From Oegoconia quadripuncta (lineage: Eukaryota > Arthropoda > Insecta > Lepidoptera > Autostichidae): a stretch of 64,000 nt of DNA. Below the pieces are notes generated by a model, which saw only the letters and a program-made list of their open reading frames with translations, did no database searches and was not told the DNA's origin. A program made the position numbers and the translations under genes. The stretch spans positions 32,646,601-32,710,600 of the forward strand of contig OX438747.1 of the NCBI GenBank assembly GCA_949316235.1, read 5' to 3'. Each line of letters begins with the position of its first letter. Position 1 is the first letter of the stretch. Of this stretch, positions 1 through 13,200 are shown piece by piece.

Positions 1-173
1 CTACGAATTACTTATATGAACTCTGTGCGATCTATATAATTGGATGGGGAAGAGACTGGTTACCCACAACACAGGGAATCCTAGTGTGGGGACCAGGGCT
101 ACCTCATTGCTTATATTGTAACTCTGTTTTTGACACAATAAATGATTTTTACTTTACCTACTTACTTCTACTT
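1..173 (+). repeat. probable LINE 3' tail debris
   Basis: Non-coding AT-rich sequence ending with 'gacacaataaatgattttta', which looks like a retroposed 3' end. No domain is visible. It lies upstream of the first exon seen here and is probably intronic. Confidence 0.3.
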
Positions 174-655
174 TCCAACCATCGACATCCATATTCATCA
201 CACTCTTAGACCCGTATTAATAAACCATTCTCAAGATTGAGAACAGTCTTGTGACCGGTCTCAAGTAAACGTGTTGATTAATAAACCGAACTTGAGACCT
301 AAAAAGCACGTGCATACTCAAGCAGTACTCACTTGAGAGGTGCGCGTATTTATAAACGAAACTCAAAACTATCATTCATTCGCCACTGAGGCGAATACTT
401 GAGAAGTGATCTCAGGTGAGTAGACCTTATAAATTACCACGGAGCTTGAGATAGCGTCAACTGCTTAAGACGCATCTAGGTTGATACAGACTCAAGACTT
501 GTATTGAGATTGGTTTATTAATACAGGCCTTAGTAACATACGTTTCATCCTCCTCATAACATATCCATACCAAACGATTTCCTTTCAACTTTGCTATCAC
601 AGGTGCCCCTTTTAAACTACCTCTTACATACTCATCATCATACGATTTCGACACA
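174..655 (-). repeat. degenerate LINE ORF fragment split by a MITE
   Basis: On the minus strand 533-655 reads a degenerate LINE C-terminal segment (KLKGNRLVW... DETYVTK). It resumes at 174-211 with the start of MDVDGWK. The interruption is the TIR element at 212-532. A second copy with the same interruption lies at 12540-12955. It resembles the C-terminal tail of a non-LTR retrotransposon polymerase; the clade is not assigned. Confidence 0.5.
212..532. mobile_element. MITE with GGCCCGTATTAATAAACC termini (PIF/Harbinger-like)
   Basis: The ends are inverted copies of the family terminus CCGTATTAATAAACC, slightly degraded here (left 'acccgtatta', right 'aatacaggcc'). The host sequence on both sides begins TTA, which fits the 3-bp target duplication of PIF/Harbinger elements. 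It has no transposase ORF. Relatives lie at 11613-11725 (broken), 12738-12886, 36775-36890 (weak) and 57127-58040 (split). Confidence 0.7.
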
Positions 656-797
656 TTAGACGTAACACATCGACCTGCGCACCGTCGTCCGTCCGTTAGT
701 TATATGATCGCACTACTATACGGGAGCTTAGCTTTTACTGGCAGTGTTAATCTTGACGTACGGTCGATTGTTCAACGCTAAAGAAAATTGAGACTGG

Positions 798-938
798 TGT
801 CGATTCGGATGTACACCAATTAAACTAAAACAAGTTTTGGAGTGGTGCCGTCGCATCGTACTGTTCCAGAGAGAAAGCGACAGTACTACTTTAAAACTAG
901 TTTTAGTTTAGTTGGTGTACATCCGAATCGACACCAAT
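798..938. mobile_element. palindromic MITE, family E
   Basis: A 140-bp near-palindrome whose arms read 'gtgtcgattcggatgtacac' and its complement, with an asymmetric centre 'gtgccgtcgcatcgtactgt'. It is non-coding. Three more copies occur at 23826-24062, 25899-26024 and 49843-49978, so the family is active or recently active in this genome. Confidence 0.8.
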
Positions 939-1007
939 ATGAAGTAACTCTAAATATTTGTACTGTAAAAATGTCTAATACTACATTTTAATTTAAATCT
1001 TTTACAG

Positions 1008-1283
1008 GACCCAAAGGAACTGGACCCTGTACCACAATTGACAATGTACAAATATAAAACATCAACACCCAAAGTCTACTATCTGGGTCCAGAAAATAGC
1101 TTGGCAATTGAGGTCGATTTAAAAGTTGAAGAAAATGAATACTGCTCTATATTCGAATGCAATGGTTCTTCAGACAACGATGAAACACCTTTAGGGAAGC
1201 TAAGCAAAAATGTGACGTCTCAATTGGATGAGGCTTGTAATGGAAGGAGAAAGAAGAGGAAAAAGACTAAAGCTGCGAATTTG
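1008..1283 (+). CDS. zinc-finger gene, exon a (linker region)
   Basis: Acceptor 'tcttttacag', donor 'ttg|gtaaga', phase 0 to 0, 92 codons. Encodes an acidic segment with motif [10 protein letters not shown] and ends in the basic patch [11 protein letters not shown]. There is no zinc-finger motif in this exon. Confidence 0.75.
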
Positions 1284-4200
1284 GTAAGAAAAGGCATTCG
1301 TTTTATTTGTTTTAAGTAGGTATGTGGTATGAAGCACTCGTGGTTCAGTGTCATTTGCTACTTGTTTTAGAAGTTAAGCGACGTCTGGCTTGGTCAGCCC
1401 TTCGAATGGTATGTGAAACAGTTGGTTATAGTTAGATAGATAGGTAGATTTTGGTGGTAGGGCATTTTTAATGTCCGCCTGGCCAGCTACCACCATCTTA
1501 TCTAAATCTGCCGCCAAGCAGCAATGTTAAAAGCATTGTTGTGTTCCGGTTGTCAGATAGCCAGTCCCCCAAATGTGTTGGGGTTTCCGCGGGTCAGTAC
1601 GCTTCCACCTTCGACCTCATCTTCACTTAACATCAGGTGTGATTGAGGTCAAGTACCAACCAGTTGTGCATTAAAAAAAAAGATAAATACATTACAAAGT
1701 ATTACAGAAAACAAAATGAAAGTTCTAAAATATCACTTGTGCTGTAGGAACAAAAGTTGTTTCCAATGGACGACAGTTAAGCCAAGTTGGTGGCCTACAG
1801 TGAAAATGCTGACACTAGTCTTACACAAATGACGTCTGTAATGCTAGAACACCTAGCCTAGCTAGTCCCCCAAATGTGTTGGTGTTTCCGGGTCAGTACG
1901 CTTCCACTGTCGACCTCATCTTCACTTAACATCAGGTGTGATTGAGGTCAAGTACAAACCCGTCGTGCATACAAAAAAAAAATTCAAGTGGAATTCAGCT
2001 ATTTTGATAATGCCAAAAAGTTGTCGGCAAATAGTGCCAAAATAGTCCCAAATCAAAGAAATAGTGCCACTGTAGTGTGCCACTTATTCAATATTTTAAA
2101 CTTATCATAAAATGTCAATAATTTGGGCTATGTTTTCCACAGCATTGTTAGAATGTTCTCTTTCAGACAGAAGAAGAAAGCCCCACAGCAAACGACACAG
2201 ATACTAAAGTGGAACACCAAGAAACTTATCAACCAAAGAGATGTGCTCGTAAAAAGACAAGTATCGTCAAAGAAGGATTCAGTTCTCGTATGGTGCAGGA
2301 AACTGACGAGTATGTGGTCATTAAACTGACCAGAGACCAGGTTTGTATTGTTTTACTAGCAAACTAGAAATGCTAGAATACACACAGTCGAATCCAGCCA
2401 TTTAGTCAAAAAATAGTGCTTAATTAGTGCCCAAAGGAAAAAATAGTGCTATTGTAGTTGAAGAGTTACTCAATGTTTTTAGTGCGCATTCTGGCGTCAC
2501 GTATCGCAATCCTCATTACTACAGACACTACTCTACCTAGGATTATAATTAGAGCTACAATCTCATAAATAGTGCTACAAGGAAGTTGTTTAAATGTTTT
2601 TATGAGGACTTTTTGTCCATCGGACATTTTTTTGTCCGCCGTGTGCATTACTGCATAGAATTCCATTCCTCACTGACAAAGGAGACTGGTCATGGTCCAT
2701 AGAAAATTACCCCAGGCCCGGCGCTAAAGAAATGTATCTCAAAATTTTCGTAAAAATATGTGAAATAAATTGAAAAAGTCCTCAACTCCGAAATCAGAGG
2801 CTAACACTTAAAAAATTGCTTTTAATGTTTTTTCAGGCATATTTTTAAAATATGTGTATTTTGAAAAAAACTTTTATTTCAATAGATAATAATGAAACTA
2901 CCTACTACTAAACTATCAAAAATAAAGTATAAAATATAAGCAAAGAAATAAAACAAAAGATGCAAGTACTTAATGTTTTTATTACATAAAATATTCAAAA
3001 TCTTAATCTTCTATTATTAGTACATCATCCATACCCAATGCAGGGTGGTCGAACTCCTGTTGGTGTCTGGCCCACCCCAAATAGTAAACAACACTAATAA
3101 CATGGGCGCAACTACCTAACGTTCTCCTTCCTTGTATACAAGAACAATAATAACCTGTTATTGAACTTCTTCCTTCCGACACAGGGTTATACAAAATGTA
3201 TGTATAATAGATTTTTGAAGTGGTGTGCCTCGAGTTATTTTGCACCTTATTAATACATCATTTTCATCATTAATAGATTCCGGATGTCTATATACCTCCA
3301 TTTCGTAAACTCCAGTGCGCTTTAGATGCTCGCTACAGTAGGAGCGCGCTATTTTAGTAGTATTTATTTATTTTAACGGATTTTAATTAAGGTATTTAGA
3401 AATATTTTGTTATATTATGCGATATTTAAAACTGCTAATTGCAATAGCGGAGTTCAATGTAATAGCAGAGGTTTTTAAACTAAAAAAATAAACAAAAGGA
3501 TTAAAAAATATTCAAAATAAAATATTGCGCCTTATCAAAAATACCGGGCAATTTTATTGTGTTCGCCACTGATTTCAGACATGTGGTATTTTTATATTTA
3601 CTCTACCTAATTTCACGAAAATTCTGACATAAGCTCATTTGCGCCGGGCCTGGGGCTCAGATGACCAGTCTCCTTTGTCAGATCTCTCTCTTTGTCTGGC
3701 GGGAATAAGTTGGTCGTCTGCGCGGCACTTTCTCACAAATACATCTAGAGCCATGTTTATAACTAAATAAAATAATATAATACTTACTATTTTATTATAT
3801 ATTAAAGTGGTGATTGCATTTAACTGTCAGTCAGTATGTCTAAGTTACGACCGCTTCGGAAAGGGAATTTTTTTAATAAAAAATATACAACTAATATAAT
3901 TTTATACTTTGGGAGCTGGTCGAAGTACACTAAGCGTGTTTGTCATTCAGATAGTCACTAATTTGGTAATAACCTTTTTGCTAATGTTGTTTTGACATGA
4001 TCTATAATTTTTTCTCAGATTAAAGATATTCTCATGTATAAGGTTATAAAAGCGTATACAGTGTCACATAAATGATGTGTTAACTTTGTTTAGTCTGAAC
4101 ATAAGGGTAGACAATTTGTCCTTATATCTCAAATTTAAATAATGTTATCTTAGATATATTATGTTCGATGGAAATTGTAAATTGTTTAACACTATCTTTG

Positions 4201-7200
4201 CTCTAGGTCTATCTACCTGAACGATAAAATCTTTTGTTCAATCAATGTTGTCCGGGATTTTACACATAACATACATAAATATAAAATCACACCTATTTTG
4301 CTTAAAAAAAAAAGAAAAGTTAAAGATAACATTGATTGGTTGGTTTTTTCAAAAATTTCATATTTGCTAGATTTTCACAATAAATTTTTTTTTTTATTTG
4401 TTTTCCCTTTTTTTACTTTTATGGCTTCTCGAGGGCAGCTATTATGGTGATAATCACTTCACATTCCTCAATAATTATTCGACACCACACTACCGACGCC
4501 TGTCACGCCTTCTAATGACTTAAGTTTAATTTTTTGATGATAATTAATTTAATTTTTTTGATAATAAATTTAATGACTTAAGTTAAACTTTAATTATTTT
4601 AATGACTTAAGCTTGACATTGTTATTTCTAATTATAAATGGTATAAGATTTAAAGTGTATAAGTAGATTTTAATAATTGCACGTCTGCAAGCAGACTGGA
4701 TACACCGAACTTTAATTGTATTAAGAACTTATATAACTGTATTCATGCAAATAAATTATTGATTATTGATTATTCGTGAAGTAATCCCCACCCAGTCATA
4801 CTCGAATAGCCGCTTCGTTATAGAATGACTTAGGATATTGACCTAAGTCAATCTATAACGAAGCGTTTTTAGTCGATATCTTTTTAAATCAAATTCATCG
4901 ATAATTATAAATGTGATGATCAGAAATAAGGGTGTAATTATTTTGAAATTTGATTAATGTGCTAACACTTGACAGGTTTTAAAGGAAATGCAAGAGAAAT
5001 TAATTAGCGACAAGTACTCAAGAGCTTTGTTCAAATGCGAGAAGTGCGTGAAGGGATTCAACTTTGAAGATGTCCTGATGAGTCATATGGTGAAACACAC
5101 TAAGGTAATATAGATTTTTTTGTAAATAAAAATGTTTCCTCGTAATATTAGGAATTGTATACAGGGTGAAATTTAATTCGTATAATTCCTATTTAACGGT
5201 GACTCCAATCTTGATTAACATCTTTCCCTAAGTCGAAGTCCCTTTAGATGAATTCGATCGTAAAATTATCAAAATCAAAAAATCAAAAATATTTTATTCA
5301 ATGTAGGATACAAAAATATCACTTATTGAAAGTCAACATGTTATTTTTTTTTAAACTACATCGCTTCACAAGGTGTTATGGTTAGGGAGAAGAAGCGACA
5401 AGAAACTCCGCAACAACACATCTTTTCAATATGTTTCCATTTCCATTACCCATATAAAGCCCATTCTGAAACCACCTTTAGTCTGGAAGTCCAACAATTT
5501 TCGGCTGAATTCGATTACGGTTCGTAGTGGAAGCAATGGTTTACTTTCTTTGGGTAATCGAACATTTTCTGATCGAATTCGACTATGGTTCCTTATGGAA
5601 AGTTGTGCGTAATCAGGAGTGGAGTCAGCAGCTGAAAATTGTCGGACTTCCATAGTAAAGATGGTTTGAGAATGGTTTACCTAGTATGGATAATCGAACA
5701 TTTTGTGATCGAACTCGAGCTGTTCGGTGTAGTGGTTAGCAACTCTGGCCACTATACCAAAAGGTTGCGGGTTCGAATCACGCTAGGGGCATATGTATAA
5801 ACGCCTTCGTGGCTCAATGTAAACAACATTGGGTTTACGATTCGGAGGTCGCGGGTTCAATCCCCAGCGGGGTACATGTTTAAGTACTCGGTTTGGTTGG
5901 TGGTAGGGCATTTTAAATGTCCGCCTGGCTAGCTACCACCATCTTATCTAAATCTGCCGCCAAGCAGCAATGTTAATAGCATTGTCGTGTTCCGGTTGTC
6001 AGAGATAAGATAGCCAGTCCCCCAAATGTGATGGGGTTTCCGGGTCAGTAAGCTTCCATCTTCGACCTCACCTTCACTTAACATCAGGTGTGTTTGAGGT
6101 CAAGTACCAACCCGTTATGCATAAAAAAAAAACAAAAATATGTTTGTCTGATGAATACGGACATTTGTACCCGAGTTATGGATGTTTTCATTTATAATAA
6201 GTATTTATTTACGAAAAAAAATGTATTTATGTAGTATATCAACCATCTGGTATCCACAACACAAGCATATAGTTGCTTACTATGGAACTAGATGGCGCTG
6301 TGTGTATGTCTAAGGATATTTTATTTTTTTATTTTATTTATGTTTTCTAGGTAAATGGAGAATTGCAATGTGACATATGTACGCAGTATTGTCCGAGCGC
6401 TGTATCTCTCAGGGGTCATATAAAGTCACATACTACAAGGTGAGTGTTATATTTTTATTTATTAGGGACAATAAACTGTCATTTTTAAAAATGTAATATA
6501 TATGTCAAAAAAAATATAGCATCATTTAGGAAAAATAGTGACAAACATTATGTCAATACAAGAAATAAGATAAACTTGCAGGTCACATAAGTCGCCTCCG
6601 CAAAGTCAGTAATTCATTCAACGGGTTATGTATACGCCTTTTCAATAAGGTTCCAGTTGATATACAAAATCTTCCTCTCAATAAATTTAAAGATACTATA
6701 AAACAGAAACTTATTTACAAAGCATATTATAAAATATCAGACTATTTAGATGATAATCACCCCTGAACATAATCAGATCGTTCACATGCCAAGCTATTTC
6801 ATAATTTTATTAATAATGAAATATAAAAACCTTTATGTAAAATCAAAGCCTGATTTTAAAAGAGCAACCCTTCGAGTTTCTTGCTTGTTCTTCTCAGGGG
6901 AAAATTGCATTTTGAACAAGCATTAGCTTAAAAAATGTAAAATTGACTATTTTAAGTGTACTCGTGTGTACCTACAAAATAAAGCATTTTTGACTTTTGC
7001 TTTATAACTGAGGCAAGTTAGCAACGAATTAGTATAGATGATTATAAAACGAGCTGCATTATCCACAAATTACTGACAAGTCGGTACTAAGTACAATGTA
7101 AAGAGTTATTATATATATTTGACGACCTGTTTGGTGTAATGGTTAGCAACTCTGACCACTATACCAAAAGGTCGCGGGTTCGAAACCCGCTAGGGGCATA

Positions 7201-10200
7201 TGTTTGTACGATGAATACAAACATGTGTCCAGAGTTATGGATGTTTTTCATTTATACCGGATGAGTTTTTTTACCGTAAGGAAAAAAATAGGGCATATTC
7301 GGTAAGTGAAACAGAAGTTATTGGCATAGGATTATACATATAAGATTAATATAAAAGACTGATTAATGGTTAAAAAATAAATAATTCGATTTCTTACCAC
7401 TTGTTTTTATTTTTATCGGTAGGTGTCCCTGTGGCTTCTGATTCCTGAACCAGCCCCACTAGCATGAACACGTGATAAAGATATTTTATCTATTTTGAAC
7501 TGTAATATATCATTTTTCATTAAGAGTAACACTCTATAAATAGCTTTATCGTAATTTGGTGATCATGCTACAAGGGTAGGTTGATAAAATTGTAATATAT
7601 TTTAGAGTTGAACACTTTTAATGCCTACCAACATTATAAATCTTAGTGCACAAATGTACTAAGTCGGGAGTTTTCAAATTATTTTACGATTTTTATATGT
7701 ATTGTTTGTACTTATGTAACAATATTGAGATATGTTAAAGTTAAAGAATCACTGCATTGAATAGACTCATGCTCTTTTAAATGTTTGATTTAGCTTTCGA
7801 TCTGTTCATTTTCAAACTTTAAAAAACTTTAAAGCCCTCTCCTGTAAATTTTACAAATCTGTAGTTAGTGCAATTGTGAACTAAGCCATCGATATAATTA
7901 CATCATTAAATAAAAAATACTTGTAGGAAATGTGAGTCCAAATATACGCATGATAGGATCCCAAAAAAAAAAAATTAAACTACTTATGCCGCTATTTCAC
8001 TTACAACCTAATATGCCCTATTTTCTTCGGTGCGGTAAAAAAACTCATCCGGTATATTTATTTACTTGAGTGGCAACACGGCCGACTGTCATTTCGTGGG
8101 TCCTTAACCGCTATGGCCCGGGTGGCTCCGGTCGAAGCCGCACTAATTACCGAACCGTCAGTGACCGCTGGCTCCGATGGGAGCCACCCGACGCCACCGG
8201 TATTTTTGCCTTATTGCTTAAAATTTACGGTTCTAAACTGATTGAGATGTTTAGAGACTCAAGTGCCATAGTTACTCCTACAATAATGCTCAATTTTTAC
8301 ACAATTACTAACCAAACACCTTTTTTTTTTCATTTTCCATTTCTCAGGGCGGCGCGTGCGACGATGATAGTTTTAAAAAAGCTACCTGTGCCAATAACTT
8401 CTATTTCACTTACCTAATATGTCCTATTTTTTCCTTACGTTAAGAAAACTTATTCGGTATACTTATTTTGTTTCCAGATACAAATGCAAAGTATGCGGCG
8501 ATGTCCGTCTGTCCCGGCAGCACCTGCTCGAGCACTACTCAATCAGTCACACGGCGCAGGCCACAGAGTACACTTGCGAGCATTGCTACTTTACCACCAA
8601 GTGAGTTGTGACATTACTCTCTAAGAGTTATGCTCTTGTCGGTGGAGTCCTTTCCACAAATCAAATCAAAATATTTTATTTCATGGGATAAAATTATCAC
8701 TTGAAATCGTCACTATTAATATTACATTTAAATTTTAAATTTACTGCTCATTCACAAAGCTGACTCCCCGGAGAAGAACGAGCAAGAAACTCTAGGGTTG
8801 CTCTTTTAAACAGATTATGGGTTGCGATTTCATAATTATATGAATAATAAGGCAGCTATGTCCATGCTTGCTTATCATTCAAATAGTCAGTGATTTTATA
8901 ATAGCCTGTATAATTTCTGTTTTATGATTGCTTTAAATTTATTTAAAGGCAAATTTCGAATGTCTACTGTAACCTTATTATAATAGCGTATACATTGCCA
9001 TTTGAACGATTTACTAACTTTGTGAAGTCGGCTAACATAAACAGATAACTGGTTCTTATTCCTTGTATTAACATTGTGCCTATCACTATTTTTAGCGAAA
9101 AAGGTTATATTTATTTTGCATCTAACAAATTCTGAAAAATGTATTGAGATGCCATTGTTAACACTTCTCTACATTCCGCCTTTTCTTTGATTTCCTGAAG
9201 CGACACGGCATTTACTTTTCCCTTTACTTGTACCATGTATGTTCTTCTAGGCCTCCCTCTTTTTTTTTATCCACTTGACCTCAATCACACCTGATGTTAA
9301 GTGAAGATGAAGCCGAAGGTAATAGCGTACTAACCCGGAAACCCTATCTTATTTGGGAGACTGGCTATCTTATCTCTGACAACCGGAACACAACAATGCT
9401 ATTAACATTGATGTTTGGCGGCAGATTTAGATTAGATGGTGGTAACTAGCCAGGCGGACATTTAAACTGCCCTATCACCAACCAAACCGAGTACTTATCG
9501 ATCGAACCCGTGACCTCCGAATCGTAAACCCAATGTTGTTTCCATCGAGCCTCGGAGGCGGTTAAGCATTCTCTTTCAGACTGATGTATATGTTTCCAGC
9601 AAACGCACAGTGATACAGCGTCACGTGAAGAGTCACAAAAAGAGCGAGGGTCACGCGTGTCACGAGTGCGGGAGATTGTTCCAGAACATCGAGACGCTTC
9701 GGGTGCATGCCGCGTGAGTATTGACTCAGCATGTTGGGAGAAGATAAACTGCAGCTGCGTGGTGATCGAGGTTTATTATTGGATGTTGTACCGATCGTAA
9801 GAGAGCGAAAAACTGGCCGCGCGCCAGTATATGTATATACATTTAAATTCGCGCCATCTATCGGATTGTCCTGGAACCCATGAGAAAGGTACACTTGTAC
9901 CTATTGAAATGAATAGATTGATTAGAGGTGGGTTCACAGGTTCGCCGATAGATGGCGCCAGTCTTTATATAATTGCGAGGTTCTATACTGAACACAGCAG
10001 TGAGATACTATTATATTTGTTGGAGATGGGGGTGGGGGTTACGAGCGGCCGATACGGTGCCAGTCGTGGTAAAGGGTAGCTCGGACAATTGCGATTTTGC
10101 AAGCTACTATAGGCGGATAGGATATCAGAATGGCACTACGAATTTAATAGCACGAGGTAAGGGTTTGCCTCTGATGGAACACAGGCCCGATAACCTTAAA

Positions 10201-13200
10201 TCTTTAGTGAGGCAATTAAGGACAAATCGGGACCCACTCGCGACAGGTGCCCGCTGATACGAGCGGAGATAACTCTCTCGAAGTCCCGTCTCGATCAGCA
10301 GGCATATCGGTCGGAACGCAGAGGGATTGTCTGCGGTCCTTCCCTCCTTCAGGATCACCAGTCTCGCTTCTTTCCAGCCGAGGGGGATCACGCTTCGGCA
10401 GTAGAGACTTATACGAGGGAAGGCCTATATCCCTGCAGTGGGATGTATTAACCGCCTCCGTGGCTCAATGTGAACAATAATGGGTTTACGATTCGGAAGT
10501 CGCGGGTTCGATCCCCAGCGGGGTACATGTTTAAGTACTCGGTTTTAAATGTCCGCCTGGTTAGCTACCACCATATCTAAATCTGCCGCCAAGCAGCAAT
10601 GTTAATAGCATTGTTATGTTCCGGTTGTCACAGATAAGATAGCCAGTCCTCCAAATGTGTTGGGGTTTCCGCGGGTCAGTACGCTTCCACCTTCGACCTC
10701 ATCTTCACTTAACATCAGGTGTGATTGAGGTCAAGAACGAAACCGTCGTGAATAAAAAAAAAACGTGATGATGACAATGAAATAAATTCCAGTCGCCACG
10801 ACAAATCCAAGAGCGTCCAGTGTGCGTTCTGCTCAAGGAAGTTCATCTACCCCTCGCTTCTTCAGAAGCACATACAGGCTGTCCACGTGCATAAGGACTA
10901 CTACTGCGTTGAGTGCGATGTTCGATTCAAATCAATGGTGAGTGCAGTTAAACATTACCGCAGATTACTAAATAATTAAGAAAGAAAGAAAGAAAAGTAT
11001 TTATTGCCAACAAATACAGAAAATTTCGTAAGGTATATTTTCCTTATTTAAATGTATGTATTTGTGGCAAAGGGATTGGGCGTCAGCATTTGCTGCCAAT
11101 ATGTCTTATGGCAATTGACAGCGCTGGTTTTCAGCGCAACCCCTCTCTCACTTAGGTTTTCAACATAAAACAGCAGTCAGGCGCGTTCCCACATACACTT
11201 ATGTGTGAGAAAAAAGAAAAAAAAACTGCTGTTGCCTACTTGAGAGTGCGTTAACAAAAAGAAAAAGACTTAAAAATAAAAATAAAAATCTTATGTGAAT
11301 TAGCCACTAAGCACACTTTTTACGTCTGTAACTATAATGCTAATAATTATAATACTTAAAATACCTAATTCTAATAATATAAAAACTTTATACAATATAA
11401 TTTTAAGGGCCTAGTAAATTATTACCTACGTATCTTATTTTATTTTATGTTTATCGGTATATATGTGTTTGAGTGCGTGCGTTTATGTGTGTTAGTGCGG
11501 GTGTGAATGTATGTGTATGAGTATTTCTGTGTGAGTGTAGGGGGGGGGGGGTAAGTTAGGGTATGTTTGTGTCTGTGAGAAGGTGTGTTTGTGTGTGAGT
11601 GCCTAATTACTTAGGCCCGTATTAATAAACCAATCTCAATACATGTCTTGAGGCTGTATCACCCAAGTATCTCAAGCTCCGTGCTAATTTATAAACCAAT
11701 CTTGAGGTCTACTCAGCTGAGATCACTTTTCTTTTTTTTTTAAATGAGAGGGCGGCAAACGAGCATGCGGGTCACCTGATGGAAAGCAATCACCGCCGCC
11801 CATGGACACCCGCAACACCAAAAGGGTCACAGATGCGTTGCCGGCCTTCGAGGAAGGTGTAGGCTCGTTCGTCATATAATGCTTGCTTGCATGTAGCTTG
11901 TAGCCAATAGTATTGTAGTGTGCAACAACTTCTGACGTGTTATGCGTTCTGTTATCAGTGAATGCACGAGGTGGAGACTGAAAAACAGCTATTTTGCTGA
12001 GGCTCCAACCTATTTGTCCACTACGTTAGAAAATTTAACTATAATTAATGATCATGTAGTATATATTTTTTTAAGTGGATGAATAAATATATTTTTATTT
12101 ATTTATTTTAAGTGTGCACAGGGTACCTACAAAATGAATCATTTTTGACTGTTGTACCTTTATTTACAGGATAATCTGAGGTTGCATTTTAAAAAAGCGA
12201 AGAGACATCGCGATGCTTCCGCTTACACGTAAGTAGGCTTTTTCAATTCTATCGTCAATATTATAAATAAAATAAATAAATATTTTGGACACTTACACCA
12301 ATCATCTAGTCCCAAACTAAGCAAAGCTTGTGCTATGGATACTAGATAACGGATAAACATACATAAATATTTATATAAACATCCAAGACTCGGGAATAAA
12401 TGTTCGTATTCATCATACAAACATTTACCCCTCGCGGGATTCGAACCCGCAACCGTTGGTTTCGCTGATAGGGTGACTATCCACTACACCAATCGGTCGT
12501 CAAAGCAATACCCTATTAAGTTTAGGAGGATGAATGAGGGCCGTCATCATCATCTTCGTGCCCTGGTTTCAATTTATTTGTGGTCGGCGCAGTACGTCAT
12601 TTTCTTCCAATCACCTCTATCAGCCGTTACCACATCATTCACGCCCTTTTCGTTCATATCACCCTTCACACAAGCCATCCATGTTTTCTGTGGTCTGCCC
12701 CTTCCTTTCCAACCATCGACATCCATCACTCTCTTAGGCCCGTATTAATAAACGGTTCTTGAGACTGAGATCGCGTCTTTGTCTCAAGACCATTTTTTCT
12801 GATGCTGTTTTAATAGGCAACAGATTCTCAAGCGTCAACTTGAGGCCATATCAATCTTGAGAACGGTTTATTAATACGGGCCTTAGTAACATGCGTTTCA
12901 TCCCTCATAACATGTCCATACCAAGCTAAACGGTTTCCTTTCAAACTTTTCAATCAATCAATCAATCAATCAAATTTGGAATATCAAATCAATTCAATCA
13001 AAATAAATGGAAAATGAATTTTATTCTATTAAAGAGTATATGGATATGACATTTTCATAACCTCCTGACATGTTTTCTATTTTAATATATCTATTTTAAC
13101 TTGTATTCAACTATAATTTGACAAAGGTGATTATGGCATATCAATAATCTCATGACATGGTTTATATTTTATTTTGTTTTGTTTTATTTCATTTTGATTA

